Source: Acidobacteriota bacterium (lineage in GTDB: Bacteria > Acidobacteriota > Blastocatellia > Pyrinomonadales > Pyrinomonadaceae). From it: DNA of 64,000 bases. Both the position numbers and the translations under genes were made by a program. A model generated the notes under the pieces. The model was not told where the DNA came from. It saw nothing but the letters and a program-made list of their open reading frames with translations, and searched no databases. Every line of letters starts with the position of its first letter. The first letter of the stretch is position 1. Shown here piece by piece: positions 34,097 to 42,554 of the stretch. The stretch lies in contig CP065000.1 in the NCBI GenBank assembly GCA_016700075.1, positions 2,232,001-2,296,000 on the forward strand, read 5' to 3'.

Positions 34097-35737
34097 TCAG
34101 CGTCTGTTTGCTATCAGTTCGCGGATACGCCGGAAAAGCTGCGGCAGCATGGCCGTCGTTTTGAACAGCGAGCCGGTGGCGAATTTGGTCGCGAATTGGC
34201 GGAAGGTCTCAATGGCCGTGGGCGAATAGGGAAACCACCAAGCGTCGGGCAGCAGTGCGATGCGGTTGGTATGTATGTGCTGCGGCTGGACGAGTTCCAA
34301 CAGGCCTTCGATGCCGTGTGTGCGGCCGCGGCCGGAATTTTTGAAACCGCCCCACGGCGTCTGGCCGATGCCGTGCGTATAAAGGTGTTCGTTTATGCAG
34401 ACGGTGCCGGCCTCGATCTGCTCGGCGACGCGGCGGCCTTTTGCGTAGTCGCGCGTCCAGACGCTCGCCGTCAGGCCGAATTCGGTATCGTTCGCCAACG
34501 CAATTGCTTCTTCCTCGGTGTCGAAAACGCAGATCGGCAGCGTCGGGCCGAACGTCTCTACCTGCATCGGCCGCATGTCGTTCGTCGCGCCCGTGATGAC
34601 GGTCGGTTCGTAGAAAAATCCCGCCGCCGTCTCTACGTCATCGGTCGGCTCGGTGAATCCCGGCACATGAATACGTCCGCCGGTCTCTATCTTTGCTCCG
34701 CAGTCGCGAAACTCCTCGACGTGTTCAAAAACGATCTTCAGCTGCCGCTCCGACGACATCGCGCCTATGGAAACGTCCTCGCGTTCGCCGCTGCCTTGTT
34801 TGAGCTTGAGAGTCCTATCGATGATCTTTTGCGTCAGCTTTTCCGCGACTGCACGCTGGACGTACAGCCTTTCGACGGACGCACAGTTCTGGCCGGAATT
34901 AGAGAACGCACTCCAAACGGCGGCGTCGGCGGCGAGTTCGAGATTTGCGTCGTCAAACACGATCATTGGGTCTTTACCGCCGAGCTCGAATACACACGAA
35001 GTTAAATTTTTTGCCGCTGCCTCGGCGATCCTCTTGCCCGTTGCGACGGAACCGGTGAAAAGTATCTTGTCGGGCGTTGCTTCGACGAGTGCGGCACCGG
35101 TCTCGCCCGCGCCGCAAATGATCTGCACAACGTCAGGCGGAAAGCCTGCCTTTTCGAATATCTCGCCGATCTTCAGCCCGACAAATGGCGTCAGTTCAGA
35201 CGGTTTAAGGACGACCGTGTTGCCCGCCATCACCGCCATCACGGCCTCGCCAAGCGGTATCGAAAAAGGATAATTCCACGCGGGAATGACCGCCACAACG
35301 CCGAGCGGCTGATAGACGATCTTGGAAAAACGGCCGAGCAATTCAAAAAGCCCGATGCCGATCCGCCGCGGCCGCAGCATCTTTTCGGCGCCGTTCGCGA
35401 ACAGGCGCATCAGGTCGAGAACAGGTGCAATTTCAAACGCGAGAGCTTCTGCGACGGGCTTGCCGGATTCGCGTGAGATGAGCCGAGCGATGTCGTCCAT
35501 CTCAGCGAGGGTCACTTCGCGGGCAGCGAGTACGAGCCGCTTGCGTTCAGCGAAAGACGTCTTTTTCCAGCTCTGAAAAGCCGCCCGCGAACGATCGACG
35601 GCCGCGCGCACCTCATCGCCGGACGCCTTATTGACGCGCCCGATCTCCTCACCCGTCGCCGGGTTGAAAGAGACGATCTCGTTTGCGGGGTCGGCGATAG
35701 TTTGTACTCCGGACATGATCTCACTGCCAAATTGCAT
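34097..35737 (-). CDS. NAD(P)-dependent aldehyde dehydrogenase
   Basis: A 546-residue cytosolic enzyme, slightly longer than the usual 480-500 because of the C-terminus. It has the Rossmann motif GSVATGKRIAE, the general-base Glu in FELGGKDPMIV, the catalytic Cys in SGQNCASVER, and PAWNYPFSIPLGEA in the substrate tunnel. The C-terminal extension (after HTNRIALLPDAWWFPYS) resembles the membrane-associating tails of fatty-aldehyde-type ALDHs, so a long-chain aldehyde is a plausible substrate. It overlaps by 1 nt the end of a small hypothetical gene, so the two are coupled. The start is at 35737, or at the internal ATG seven codons later. Confidence 0.93.
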   Translation of the reverse strand: MQFGSEIMSGVQTIADPANEIVSFNPATGEEIGRVNKASGDEVRAAVDRSRAAFQSWKKTSFAERKRLVLAAREVTLAEMDDIARLISRESGKPVAEALAFEIAPVLDLMRLFANGAEKMLRPRRIGIGLFELLGRFSKIVYQPLGVVAVIPAWNYPFSIPLGEAVMAVMAGNTVVLKPSELTPFVGLKIGEIFEKAGFPPDVVQIICGAGETGAALVEATPDKILFTGSVATGKRIAEAAAKNLTSCVFELGGKDPMIVFDDANLELAADAAVWSAFSNSGQNCASVERLYVQRAVAEKLTQKIIDRTLKLKQGSGEREDVSIGAMSSERQLKIVFEHVEEFRDCGAKIETGGRIHVPGFTEPTDDVETAAGFFYEPTVITGATNDMRPMQVETFGPTLPICVFDTEEEAIALANDTEFGLTASVWTRDYAKGRRVAEQIEAGTVCINEHLYTHGIGQTPWGGFKNSGRGRTHGIEGLLELVQPQHIHTNRIALLPDAWWFPYSPTAIETFRQFATKFATGSLFKTTAMLPQLFRRIRELIANRR

Positions 35738-35994
35738 CAGCGGCCCTCGAAATATTCATAATCGGGCGGGTGAAAACGCGACTTTATACGGTCAATGATC
35801 TCCTGCTCACGGCCCTTTGCCCAATCGGGGAAACTTATGTGGCTGAAAAATATCATATGATGAGACCGCCCCGTCAACATCTCGCCGTCAATGACTATCT
35901 CATGCCATTCACGGTCGCGAACCTCCGCATAATACATCAGGTCACGGCCCGTATGGCCGACCGACCAGGTTCCGTCTGCGGGTATGTCGCTCAT
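35737..35994 (-). CDS. Small hypothetical protein between alaS fragment and ALDH
   Basis: An 85-residue protein rich in Trp, His and Tyr (SVGHTGRDLMYYAEVRDREW, HHMIFFSHISFPDWAKG), with no signal peptide. It overlaps the alaS-like gene by 4 nt at its start and the ALDH gene by 1 nt at its end, which strongly supports a three-gene operon and real translation. I do not recognise the family. Confidence 0.65.
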   Translation of the reverse strand: MSDIPADGTWSVGHTGRDLMYYAEVRDREWHEIVIDGEMLTGRSHHMIFFSHISFPDWAKGREQEIIDRIKSRFHPPDYEYFEGR

Positions 35995-37949
35995 GTAAAG
36001 GACCTCTCGACGATCGCAAAGGCCGCGTCGATCGCTTCGCTGAGTTTCGCGGGCTCGGTTCCGCCGCCTTCGGCCATGTCTGCTTTGCCGCCGCCTTTTC
36101 CGCCGACTATCGGTGCGATCTCGCGAATGATATCGCCGGCCCTGACCTTACCGGTCAGGTCGTCAGAAACTCGGACGATCAGCCCGACCTTTTCTTCATC
36201 TTTTCTGCCGATGATGACGACGCCGCTTTTCAGCCGAGCGAGCAGAGTATCGGAAAGCTGCCGCGTCGCTCCGGCGTCGAGGCCCTCGACGATCTTTGCG
36301 AGCACATTTACACCGCCGATCTCCTTGACGTCGTCGCTGTCGCCGTTCGCTGCGGAGCCGCCGCCCATCGCCGCTTTCAGCCTCAGGTCGTCGATTTCCT
36401 TGCGTGTGCGTTTCAGTTCTTCCTGCAGCTTGGCGATGGCGTTCGGCAGGTTGTCGCGTTGTGTATTCATCGCGGCCAGGCTGGCGTCAATAAGCTTCTC
36501 GTCCTCGCGAAAACGCCTGAAAGCGTCAAAGCCCGTGATCGCACGAATACGCCTTACGCCCGATGCGATGGCTTCGTCCGAAGTGATCTTAAAAGAGCCG
36601 ATATCGCCGGTCGCTCGGACGTGCGTTCCGCCGCATAGCTCCATCGAGAATTTGCCGTCGCCGACCGAAAGCACGCGCACCTCGCTGCCGTATTTCTCGC
36701 CGAACATCGCCACGGCGCCCGAACGCATCGCGTCTTCGAGAGCCATCATATTCGTCGTAACCGGTTCATTCTGCAGGATATAGCGGTTCACCAGATCCTC
36801 GACCTCAGCGATCTCGGCGTCGTTCATCGGCTGATAATGCGTGAAATCGAAACGCAGATAATTCGGCGCCACAACAGAGCCCGCCTGTTTAACGTGCGTG
36901 CCGAGAACCTCTTTGAGCGCAGCGTGAACAAGATGCGTCGCGGTGTGATTCCGCCGCGCTGCGTCGCGTTTCGTCTCGTCAACGAATGCACAAACAATAT
37001 CGCCGACCGCGATGTTGCCTTTCTCGACTGTAACCTTGTGAATTATCAGTCCAGCCACCGGCGAGTAAGTGTCGTGCACGGCGGCACGCAAGTCAGAACC
37101 ACCTGCGGTAGCGGGTGGTTTAACGTCCGCATCGCCGGAGTTCAACCGCCCACTACCGTAAGCGGTCCCGACAAGAACGCCCACATCCCCGACCTGGCCG
37201 CCCGATTCGGCGTAGAACGGTGTGCGGTCGAGAACGATGCTGCCCTGCTGTCCCTCGCCGAGTGAATCGACCCGAGCGTCGCCGTCCAGGATCGCAACGA
37301 CCTTAGCGTCATCAACCCGAGTCGTTTCGTAGCCGAGGAACTCATTCGCACCGAGTTTTTCCGCAAGCTCCAAATAAACCGGCGAGACCTGCGACTTGCG
37401 TTCCGTTTTGCCGATGCCCGACTGCTGCTGCAATGCCTGCAGAGCGGCGTCGAAACGCGCGTTGAAATCGTCCTCTTCCAGAACGATGCCTTTCTCTTCC
37501 AGGTAAACGCGGATCAGGTCGCGGGGCGTACCGTATGTGTCGTAAAGCGTCGCGATGGAGCGGAAAAGCTCGTCGTCTGAAGCGGTATTCGCGTCGATAT
37601 TGAGTTCACCGAGCTTGGAAAGGCCCACTGTTACGGTGTTCCCAAAACGCTCCTCCTCCAGAAGGACCATTTTGCCGATGAAATCACGCTGGGTCTCGAG
37701 CTCGGGGAATGCGCCGCTGAAATCATCGACGACCTTGTCGCAGACCTTGTAAAAGAAAGCGTCGCTCAGGCCGAGGTGTTCGCGGCCGTGGTAAATGGCT
37801 CGGCGCATTATCTTGCGGAGGACGTAGTTGCGGCCTTCGTTGCCGGGCAGAATGCCGTCGGCAATGGCAAACGCGGTCGCGCGCGCGTGGTCGGCTATCA
37901 CGCGGGCGGCAAACTGCTGCTGTTCATTGAGTCGATCGTAAACGCTCAT
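35991..37949 (-). CDS. alaS: Alanyl-tRNA synthetase lacking the N-terminal aminoacylation core
   Basis: About 652 residues, against roughly 870 for normal bacterial AlaRS. Homology begins at FAARVIADHARATAF and GNEGRNYVLRKIMRRA (motif 3 region, around residue 300 of the E. coli enzyme). The tRNA-recognition domain, the editing domain with HTATHLVHAAL and CGGTH, and the C-terminal C-Ala domain (GGKGGGKADMAEGG) are all present. Class II motifs 1 and 2, which bind ATP and alanine, are missing. The frame stays open upstream into the neighbouring TPR gene but encodes nothing AlaRS-like, and no ribosome site precedes the ATG. A 27-codon repeat insertion lies before VHDTY. It may be a fragment, half of a split enzyme, or an assembly product. 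Confidence 0.85.
   Translation of the reverse strand: MSVYDRLNEQQQFAARVIADHARATAFAIADGILPGNEGRNYVLRKIMRRAIYHGREHLGLSDAFFYKVCDKVVDDFSGAFPELETQRDFIGKMVLLEEERFGNTVTVGLSKLGELNIDANTASDDELFRSIATLYDTYGTPRDLIRVYLEEKGIVLEEDDFNARFDAALQALQQQSGIGKTERKSQVSPVYLELAEKLGANEFLGYETTRVDDAKVVAILDGDARVDSLGEGQQGSIVLDRTPFYAESGGQVGDVGVLVGTAYGSGRLNSGDADVKPPATAGGSDLRAAVHDTYSPVAGLIIHKVTVEKGNIAVGDIVCAFVDETKRDAARRNHTATHLVHAALKEVLGTHVKQAGSVVAPNYLRFDFTHYQPMNDAEIAEVEDLVNRYILQNEPVTTNMMALEDAMRSGAVAMFGEKYGSEVRVLSVGDGKFSMELCGGTHVRATGDIGSFKITSDEAIASGVRRIRAITGFDAFRRFREDEKLIDASLAAMNTQRDNLPNAIAKLQEELKRTRKEIDDLRLKAAMGGGSAANGDSDDVKEIGGVNVLAKIVEGLDAGATRQLSDTLLARLKSGVVIIGRKDEEKVGLIVRVSDDLTGKVRAGDIIREIAPIVGGKGGGKADMAEGGGTEPAKLSEAIDAAFAIVERSFT
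37092..37172. repeat. Paired inverted REP-like elements inside the alaS reading frame
   Basis: One copy (37092-37118) reads GTCAGAACCACCTGCGGTAG on the plus strand. A degenerate inverted copy (37146-37172) faces it. Together they add 81 bp, exactly 27 codons, which encode GTAYGSGRLN...PPATAGGSD in a place where AlaRS normally has a short turn. Copies A and B of the same family are intergenic, at 4493 and 15697. Confidence 0.75.
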
Positions 37950-38010
37950 CACTGACGATGATAGCAATATCACGGCAGCGATGTCAGCAAAAGGCGGGTG
38001 TCCTTGATGT

Positions 38011-39546
38011 CTAGTTCTTTTTCGCTGCGGAGAGTTCTCGCACCTTTGCCTCGTCAGCAGCAGCGAGGTCGTTGCGCCCGAGCTGGCGATAGGCCCTCGC
38101 GCGTTCCTGATAAGCCCTCATATTCGACTGCTGGAAACCGATGGCCTCGGTATATCGCCCGATCGCGTCGTTCAAAAGTTTTGTTTTTTGCTGCGGCAAA
38201 TACAATGCCTCGGAAGCGGTATTGTTGCCGTACATAATAAAAGCGGCGGCGCAGATCTCGCGGATCGCAAGCACGGAGATCGCAGCTTTCATACGCGCCG
38301 ACGAATCATTAGGCCGGGTCTTTTGAACGGCGTCCATCCATTTTATGCCTTTATCAAATCCGGACTTGCACGCCGAGGTGGCAAAGATCATCTCCACATT
38401 TGCCATTATCGTGCCTCCGCCGGAGCCTTCCTCGCCGCCGAGCTGTACGTTCGAAGCCTTCATATGGCGGATCGTCGCCTTATTGGACGCATCCAAAAGG
38501 TCCTTGTAGTCCTTATCGGAGTCGGCATACTTGCCGAGGGCGGCATACGCATCGCCCCTGAATTCAAGTGAATTCATAAAGACACTTATCATCAAGTGAT
38601 CCTTGGGCTCAAGTTCCGCTCGCATCGGCAATAGCTGAAGCGTGCGCGTGGCGAGCGCGACCGTCAATACGTGATCTTTTGCCTTTGCGGCCGCTTCTGT
38701 CTGCTTATAGGCCTCGGAAAGGTCATCTATGGCGGCAGCAACTGCGGCAGGATCGGGCTTGACTGCCCTGACGGGTTTCGCCGGCGTCGGTTTAGGAGTC
38801 GGGTTAGCGCGAACCGGTGATTTCGCGACCGGTTTGGTTCTCGGCGCGGTCTTTGCGGCGGCAGATGAACTTGCGATCTGCTCGTTCATATAATTGAGGT
38901 AGATCTTTGCTGCCTCGTAATTAGGAAAAAGGCGGATCGCGGTTTCGGCATCTTTTTTCGCCGCGGCGTAACGCTTGGACGCGCCGTGCACCTTAGCCCG
39001 CGTGTAGAAAGCGAGAGCGTCTTTCGGATCGAGGCGAATGGCCGTATTGAGATCCGGCAAAGCCTTTGCCAGCTGATTCGACAGTTCGTAAACGATGCCT
39101 CGTTCGCGATGCGCACCGGCATGTCTGGGGTTGAGTTTTATCGCCTGCGTCAGATCTGCGATCGCCTGAGCAAGCGAAGGTTTGAAATCGACCAAGACAA
39201 GCCGGTTATAGACCATGCCGCGCAATGTCCAATAGTCAGCATCGTTCGGTTTTATCTCGATCGCCTTAGAAAGATCGCCGGCCGCTTGGCGGTAAAGGGC
39301 TTCGGTCGGGGCGATCTGAGCCTTGTTGTAAAGCGCGAGCCCGCGGTTGTAATACGCAGCAGAGCTATTCGGTTTGAGCCGCAGATACTCGGTGAAATTT
39401 GCTATCGCAGCATCGTTCTGGCCGGCGGTCAACTGCTCGCTGGCTCGGTTGAAAAGCTGGGTCGCCTGTTGATCGGCGGTTGCCGGTTGTGCTTGGAACG
39501 ACATCACGCCCGCCGACAACAGAAATAATGCCGCCAGATATCTCAT
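38011..39546 (-). CDS. Secreted TPR-repeat protein
   Basis: About 511 residues from MRYLAALFLL, giving a signal peptide that ends near FQAQ. Several TPR units follow (for example AAYYNRGLALYNKAQ, AGAHRERGIVYELSN, ALAFYTRAKVHGASK). A Pro/Lys/Ala-rich linker (TKPVAKSPVRANPTPKPTPA region) joins a second helical domain with an additional terminal TPR (NMRAYQERARAYRQLG). TPR arrays bind partner proteins; nothing indicates which. It lies 35 nt downstream of another secreted protein on the same strand. Confidence 0.85.
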   Translation of the reverse strand: MRYLAALFLLSAGVMSFQAQPATADQQATQLFNRASEQLTAGQNDAAIANFTEYLRLKPNSSAAYYNRGLALYNKAQIAPTEALYRQAAGDLSKAIEIKPNDADYWTLRGMVYNRLVLVDFKPSLAQAIADLTQAIKLNPRHAGAHRERGIVYELSNQLAKALPDLNTAIRLDPKDALAFYTRAKVHGASKRYAAAKKDAETAIRLFPNYEAAKIYLNYMNEQIASSSAAAKTAPRTKPVAKSPVRANPTPKPTPAKPVRAVKPDPAAVAAAIDDLSEAYKQTEAAAKAKDHVLTVALATRTLQLLPMRAELEPKDHLMISVFMNSLEFRGDAYAALGKYADSDKDYKDLLDASNKATIRHMKASNVQLGGEEGSGGGTIMANVEMIFATSACKSGFDKGIKWMDAVQKTRPNDSSARMKAAISVLAIREICAAAFIMYGNNTASEALYLPQQKTKLLNDAIGRYTEAIGFQQSNMRAYQERARAYRQLGRNDLAAADEAKVRELSAAKKN

Positions 39547-39580
39547 AAATGCTCTTCGGTATATGTGGCCTTGAGACGAC

Positions 39581-40234
39581 CTAATTATCAACGTCCAATT
39601 CCCATTCGGTGCCCTTGATGCGGCCGTACAGCATCAAACGGCGTTCGCCTTTTTCATGCAGCGATCGTATCAGCCACGTGAGGCCGTCGGAGGTCTTTTT
39701 GACCCATTCGATGTCGCTGAAATGGTATTCGTCCTTCGGATCGCGGACGGTTCCTTTGCCGTAGGTCTTTGTCACCCAAGCCTTTTGATCGAATTCTGGT
39801 TTAAAATTGACCGTAATGCTGTAAACGAATGCGCCCGCAGGTATCTTGTTCATTATCAAACGTTTTACCTCGATCTCAAATTCACCGCCCTCGTCGTTCT
39901 TTCGTGCCGCGGTAGCCTCGGAGAGAAGCTCATCTCTGCCATCGACGGGGAAGCCGGCGACCTTTGCCGTAAATCCTCTGATGTTGCCTTTATCAAAAGG
40001 TATCTGAAGCGTCATTTCCTCAAAACGGTCGTCCTCGATATCCGCACGCGACAGATCGATCTGCTTTGCAAAATCGCGCAGAGGCATTCCGAGATAGACC
40101 TGGCCGAGCTCGGACGGGATCAGCTTTTTCTGTGCCGCATAGCTATACTTCGGGGCACGCTGTGCCGATGCCGCCGACGCCAAAACAATGATCGCAATAC
40201 AAATCAGCGACGAGATCCGGATAAATGAACTCAT
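39581..40234 (-). CDS. Hypothetical secreted protein
   Basis: About 217 residues from MSSFIRISSL. The signal peptide ends at ASAASAQ. The mature part is mixed alpha/beta with LGQVYLGMPLRDFAKQIDLS near its start, a pattern seen in bacterial envelope proteins with a SmpA/BamE-like opening, but the match is not strong. No catalytic motif is visible. It is followed 34 nt later by the TPR gene and probably forms a two-gene unit with it. Confidence 0.7.
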   Translation of the reverse strand: MSSFIRISSLICIAIIVLASAASAQRAPKYSYAAQKKLIPSELGQVYLGMPLRDFAKQIDLSRADIEDDRFEEMTLQIPFDKGNIRGFTAKVAGFPVDGRDELLSEATAARKNDEGGEFEIEVKRLIMNKIPAGAFVYSITVNFKPEFDQKAWVTKTYGKGTVRDPKDEYHFSDIEWVKKTSDGLTWLIRSLHEKGERRLMLYGRIKGTEWELDVDN

Positions 40235-40558
40235 AATTCTTCGATTTGAGATGTTACAAGAATAGCACAAAATGCCGCAACGGCATTTTTGACAGCCTGC
40301 GTTTGTGATGATGATATGTAGCTGTCGGTTGGACGAATCAGGTTCTTGTATTGCGAGTTCTGTTCAAAATACCCGTTCGCAGATCGAACTCTTGCGAACG
40401 GCGCCAATGGTTGAAACTGATCCGGGGACTGCGGCGTTCGCTCAGGAAGCTCCTTTGAATTTGTGGGTTTGCGCGATATCGTGGACAACGGTTTCCCGAT
40501 AACGGTTCTCTTAGGACCGAAAGATCATGCAGTAAGACACGCCATTAGGAGCAACAGG
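40235..40558. other. Intergenic region between divergent secreted proteins
   Basis: 324 bp without a supported gene. It should contain the promoters of the two flanking divergent genes. I see no clear operator, RNA or repeat. Confidence 0.4.
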
Positions 40559-41206
40559 ATGAAGATCAACAGATGCGTAAACCGAGCGGTCAGGGCGGCA
40601 GCGATCGTTCTTGCCCTTGCCGTCGGGGCCGCTGCTCAGACAGACAATTTCAAGCCGACCGATATTTCTGACGCCGGAGTCGGCCTCGCCGCCGACTTTG
40701 CCGTTAAGGAACAAGCGGCAAAGAAGCAGCAGCGGATCGCTCTCGAACAGATCCTTGCAGCCGAGGACCATGAACCAATGCTCGGAGCACGGGATTTCCG
40801 CCTTTGCCTCGCGGTTAAAACGAATGGGAAACCATCGAATGTGCAAGCCATGGTCTCAATGGACCAGTACTCAAATCTAAAGCTGCTCAATTGGAAAAAT
40901 TCGAATTGCGGCGGAAAGGCGGCAGGTGACGCTTTTAGGGTTATTAGCTCTGAAGACGTCGGGGCACGTTTTGCCGCTGATTTCGCCGTTAAGACACGAA
41001 GCACCGATAAGAATAATGAAATAGCTCTCGAACGGATCGTTAAAGCCGAGGACCGCGAACCGAAACTTGGTGAACGTATCTTCAGGCTCTGTATGGCCAC
41101 CAAGGCGAACGGAAAAGCGGCGAGTGTCCGGGCCGTGGTCTCGATGGATCAATACTCGAACCTTAAGATCGAAAGCTGGCGAGAGATGGCTTGCGTCGGT
41201 AAGTGA
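40559..41206 (+). CDS. Secreted protein with two tandem cystatin-like domains
   Basis: About 215 residues from MKINRCVNRAV, where AGGAG precedes the ATG. The signal peptide ends near GAAAQ. The mature protein is two copies of one domain: residues about 45-125 (GLAADFAVKEQAAK, LEQILAAEDHEPMLGARDFRLC) and about 130-210 (ARFAADFAVKTRSTDK, LERIVKAEDREPKLGERIFRLC), each ending with VSMDQYSNLK. The order helix, strand, LG turn, RLCxxxKxxGK and strand resembles a cystatin fold, with a Cys pair in each copy. If so, it could inhibit a cysteine protease, but that is speculative. The duplicate is intragenic and recent enough to align by eye. Confidence 0.75.
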   Translation: MKINRCVNRAVRAAAIVLALAVGAAAQTDNFKPTDISDAGVGLAADFAVKEQAAKKQQRIALEQILAAEDHEPMLGARDFRLCLAVKTNGKPSNVQAMVSMDQYSNLKLLNWKNSNCGGKAAGDAFRVISSEDVGARFAADFAVKTRSTDKNNEIALERIVKAEDREPKLGERIFRLCMATKANGKAASVRAVVSMDQYSNLKIESWREMACVGK

Positions 41207-41316
41207 TTTAAGCCGCCTTTTCCACGGCGGCCGGAACGGCATTATCAGCTACATCGGCATCAACGTCGAGAAATGCATTGCGGCGGGCATCAAGTCCGCC
41301 CTGATCGCATATTGCT

Positions 41317-41811
41317 CTACTTCACACCTTTTTCGAGATCCCACACATTTTGCAGCCTCAGCAGCAGAACGATCTGGCCCGCGTGATAGGCGTTGTGGGC
41401 GTTGATGGTGGCGATGGTGTCTGCCCAAGATATCTGTATGTCGGAGGATACGTTCTCGGTGAATTTTCCCTCATCGGCCGTCTCGATCAGTTCTCGCCAT
41501 TCCGTCATCACGGCATCGAAACGCTCAACGTCCTCGAGCCATTGCGCCGGATCGACATCACCGAAACTGAACGTCTCGTTGTTCGAGCCCGCGTCGTATT
41601 TATAGTCGATGCCTTTGAAACGCTGCAGATAAGCGTTGTTGTAATACGTGATGTGCGACAAGATCTCCCATATGCAATTCAGATCAACGTCATCCGGTTT
41701 CCACAACGCCTGCTCCACCGTCACACCGATCACCGCATTCCGCACCGCCACGAACCATCCGTTCGACGCGTAGCTGCGGTTGAATTGGTTGAAAAGTGTT
41801 GTTTTGAGCAT
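41317..41811 (-). CDS. DinB-like four-helix protein
   Basis: A 164-residue protein of the DinB/YfiT-like superfamily, with the metal-binding histidines in ILSHITYYNN and HNAYHAGQIVLL. Members include thiol transferases and metal-dependent hydrolases, many uncharacterised. There is no signal peptide. A second, unrelated-looking DinB-like gene lies at 62144. Confidence 0.88.
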   Translation of the reverse strand: MLKTTLFNQFNRSYASNGWFVAVRNAVIGVTVEQALWKPDDVDLNCIWEILSHITYYNNAYLQRFKGIDYKYDAGSNNETFSFGDVDPAQWLEDVERFDAVMTEWRELIETADEGKFTENVSSDIQISWADTIATINAHNAYHAGQIVLLLRLQNVWDLEKGVK

Positions 41812-41845
41812 AGACTATCTCATCTGTTTAGCCTTCTTACCTAGA

Positions 41846-42304
41846 TCACAGTGGACGTCGATCAAGGCATTGGACGAAGTTTGCCGACGACATGCCTCGA
41901 TCGAACTCTTCGTAAATACTGATCGGCAATATTCTTGCGTAATGATAAAGATCCTTATCAGTCGTGAGTATCGGCATTTTTCGCTCTGAGGCGACTGCGC
42001 AGATCAGGAAGTCTGTATTCGAGCCTTGGATACCATTGGCTCGACAAAGGTTATAGAAACGCGATGCTTCCTCGTAATCATCCGAACGGAGGACAATATC
42101 TGGAAACGCTCTCAGACCATTACGTAATGAAACGAACTGATCTTGCGATCTAACCCCTGACAATATTTCTTGTCGGATCGGGCCGATCAAAGCTGCTCGG
42201 CCGTCGGTTACCAGATCTTTTAGCAGAAGAGCGGCCGGATGTTCGATCTCGTTCGATCGGCGAAAGGCAAGCGACCAGACCGAGGTATCAACGAGAACGT
42301 TCAT
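41846..42304 (-). CDS. vapC: VapC-type PIN-domain toxin
   Basis: This 152-residue protein has the acidic PIN nuclease residues: VDTSVW at the start, a conserved Glu in IRQEILSG, NTDFLICAVA and TTDKDLYHYA. VapC toxins cut specific RNAs, usually tRNA or rRNA, and are held in check by VapB. The start overlaps the antitoxin stop by 4 nt. The operon is small and sits between a DinB-like gene and transketolase. Confidence 0.92.
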   Translation of the reverse strand: MNVLVDTSVWSLAFRRSNEIEHPAALLLKDLVTDGRAALIGPIRQEILSGVRSQDQFVSLRNGLRAFPDIVLRSDDYEEASRFYNLCRANGIQGSNTDFLICAVASERKMPILTTDKDLYHYARILPISIYEEFDRGMSSANFVQCLDRRPL

Positions 42305-42519
42305 GCCCTTCGCCGTTGCTCCTTGTAATCGTAATCATTGTCGAAATCGATCTTTCCAAACAGACGTTCGGTCTTGGCTTGCTTACGCCGTTGAATGTAC
42401 TCTTCCAAGGCCTCGGTGACCGTGGCCTTTTTGGTGCGATGGCCGCCAGCCTTTCGAGCTCGTTCGAGCAATTTATCGTCTAGTGCCAGGTTTGTGGCCG
42501 TGTGTAAAAGTTTACACAA
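42301..42519 (-). CDS. vapB: VapB-type antitoxin
   Basis: A 72-residue protein with TATNLALDDKLLERARKAGG, KKATVTEALEEYIQRRKQ and a charged C-terminal tail, the usual VapB form with an N-terminal DNA-binding part and a toxin-wrapping tail. No ATG fits; I propose TTG at 42519. That places the start codon at the edge of a perfect palindrome, suggesting autoregulation at the start of translation. VapC follows with a 4-nt overlap. Confidence 0.85.
   Translation of the reverse strand: MCKLLHTATNLALDDKLLERARKAGGHRTKKATVTEALEEYIQRRKQAKTERLFGKIDFDNDYDYKEQRRRA
42501..42518. promoter_or_regulatory. Palindromic operator of vapBC
   Basis: TGTGTAAA-AG-TTTACACA is a perfect inverted repeat, with another half-site, TTGTGTAA, at 42524-42531. 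It overlaps the first codons of vapB, where a VapBC complex would be expected to repress. Confidence 0.6.
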
Positions 42520-42554
42520 CCTATTGTGTAACTGGAAGAAAAAATGCTGTTAGA

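Noticed and set aside
35991..37949. Stand-alone AlaX-type editing protein
   Set aside because: It still carries the motif 3 and tRNA-recognition regions and the C-Ala domain, so it is a truncated AlaRS, not AlaX.
40231..40488. Short minus-strand frame upstream of the secreted protein
   Set aside because: No ribosome site or recognisable domain; lies in the shared promoter gap.
41213..41235. GCCGCC/GGCGGC hairpin as a terminator
   Set aside because: Strong stem but no T run on either strand.
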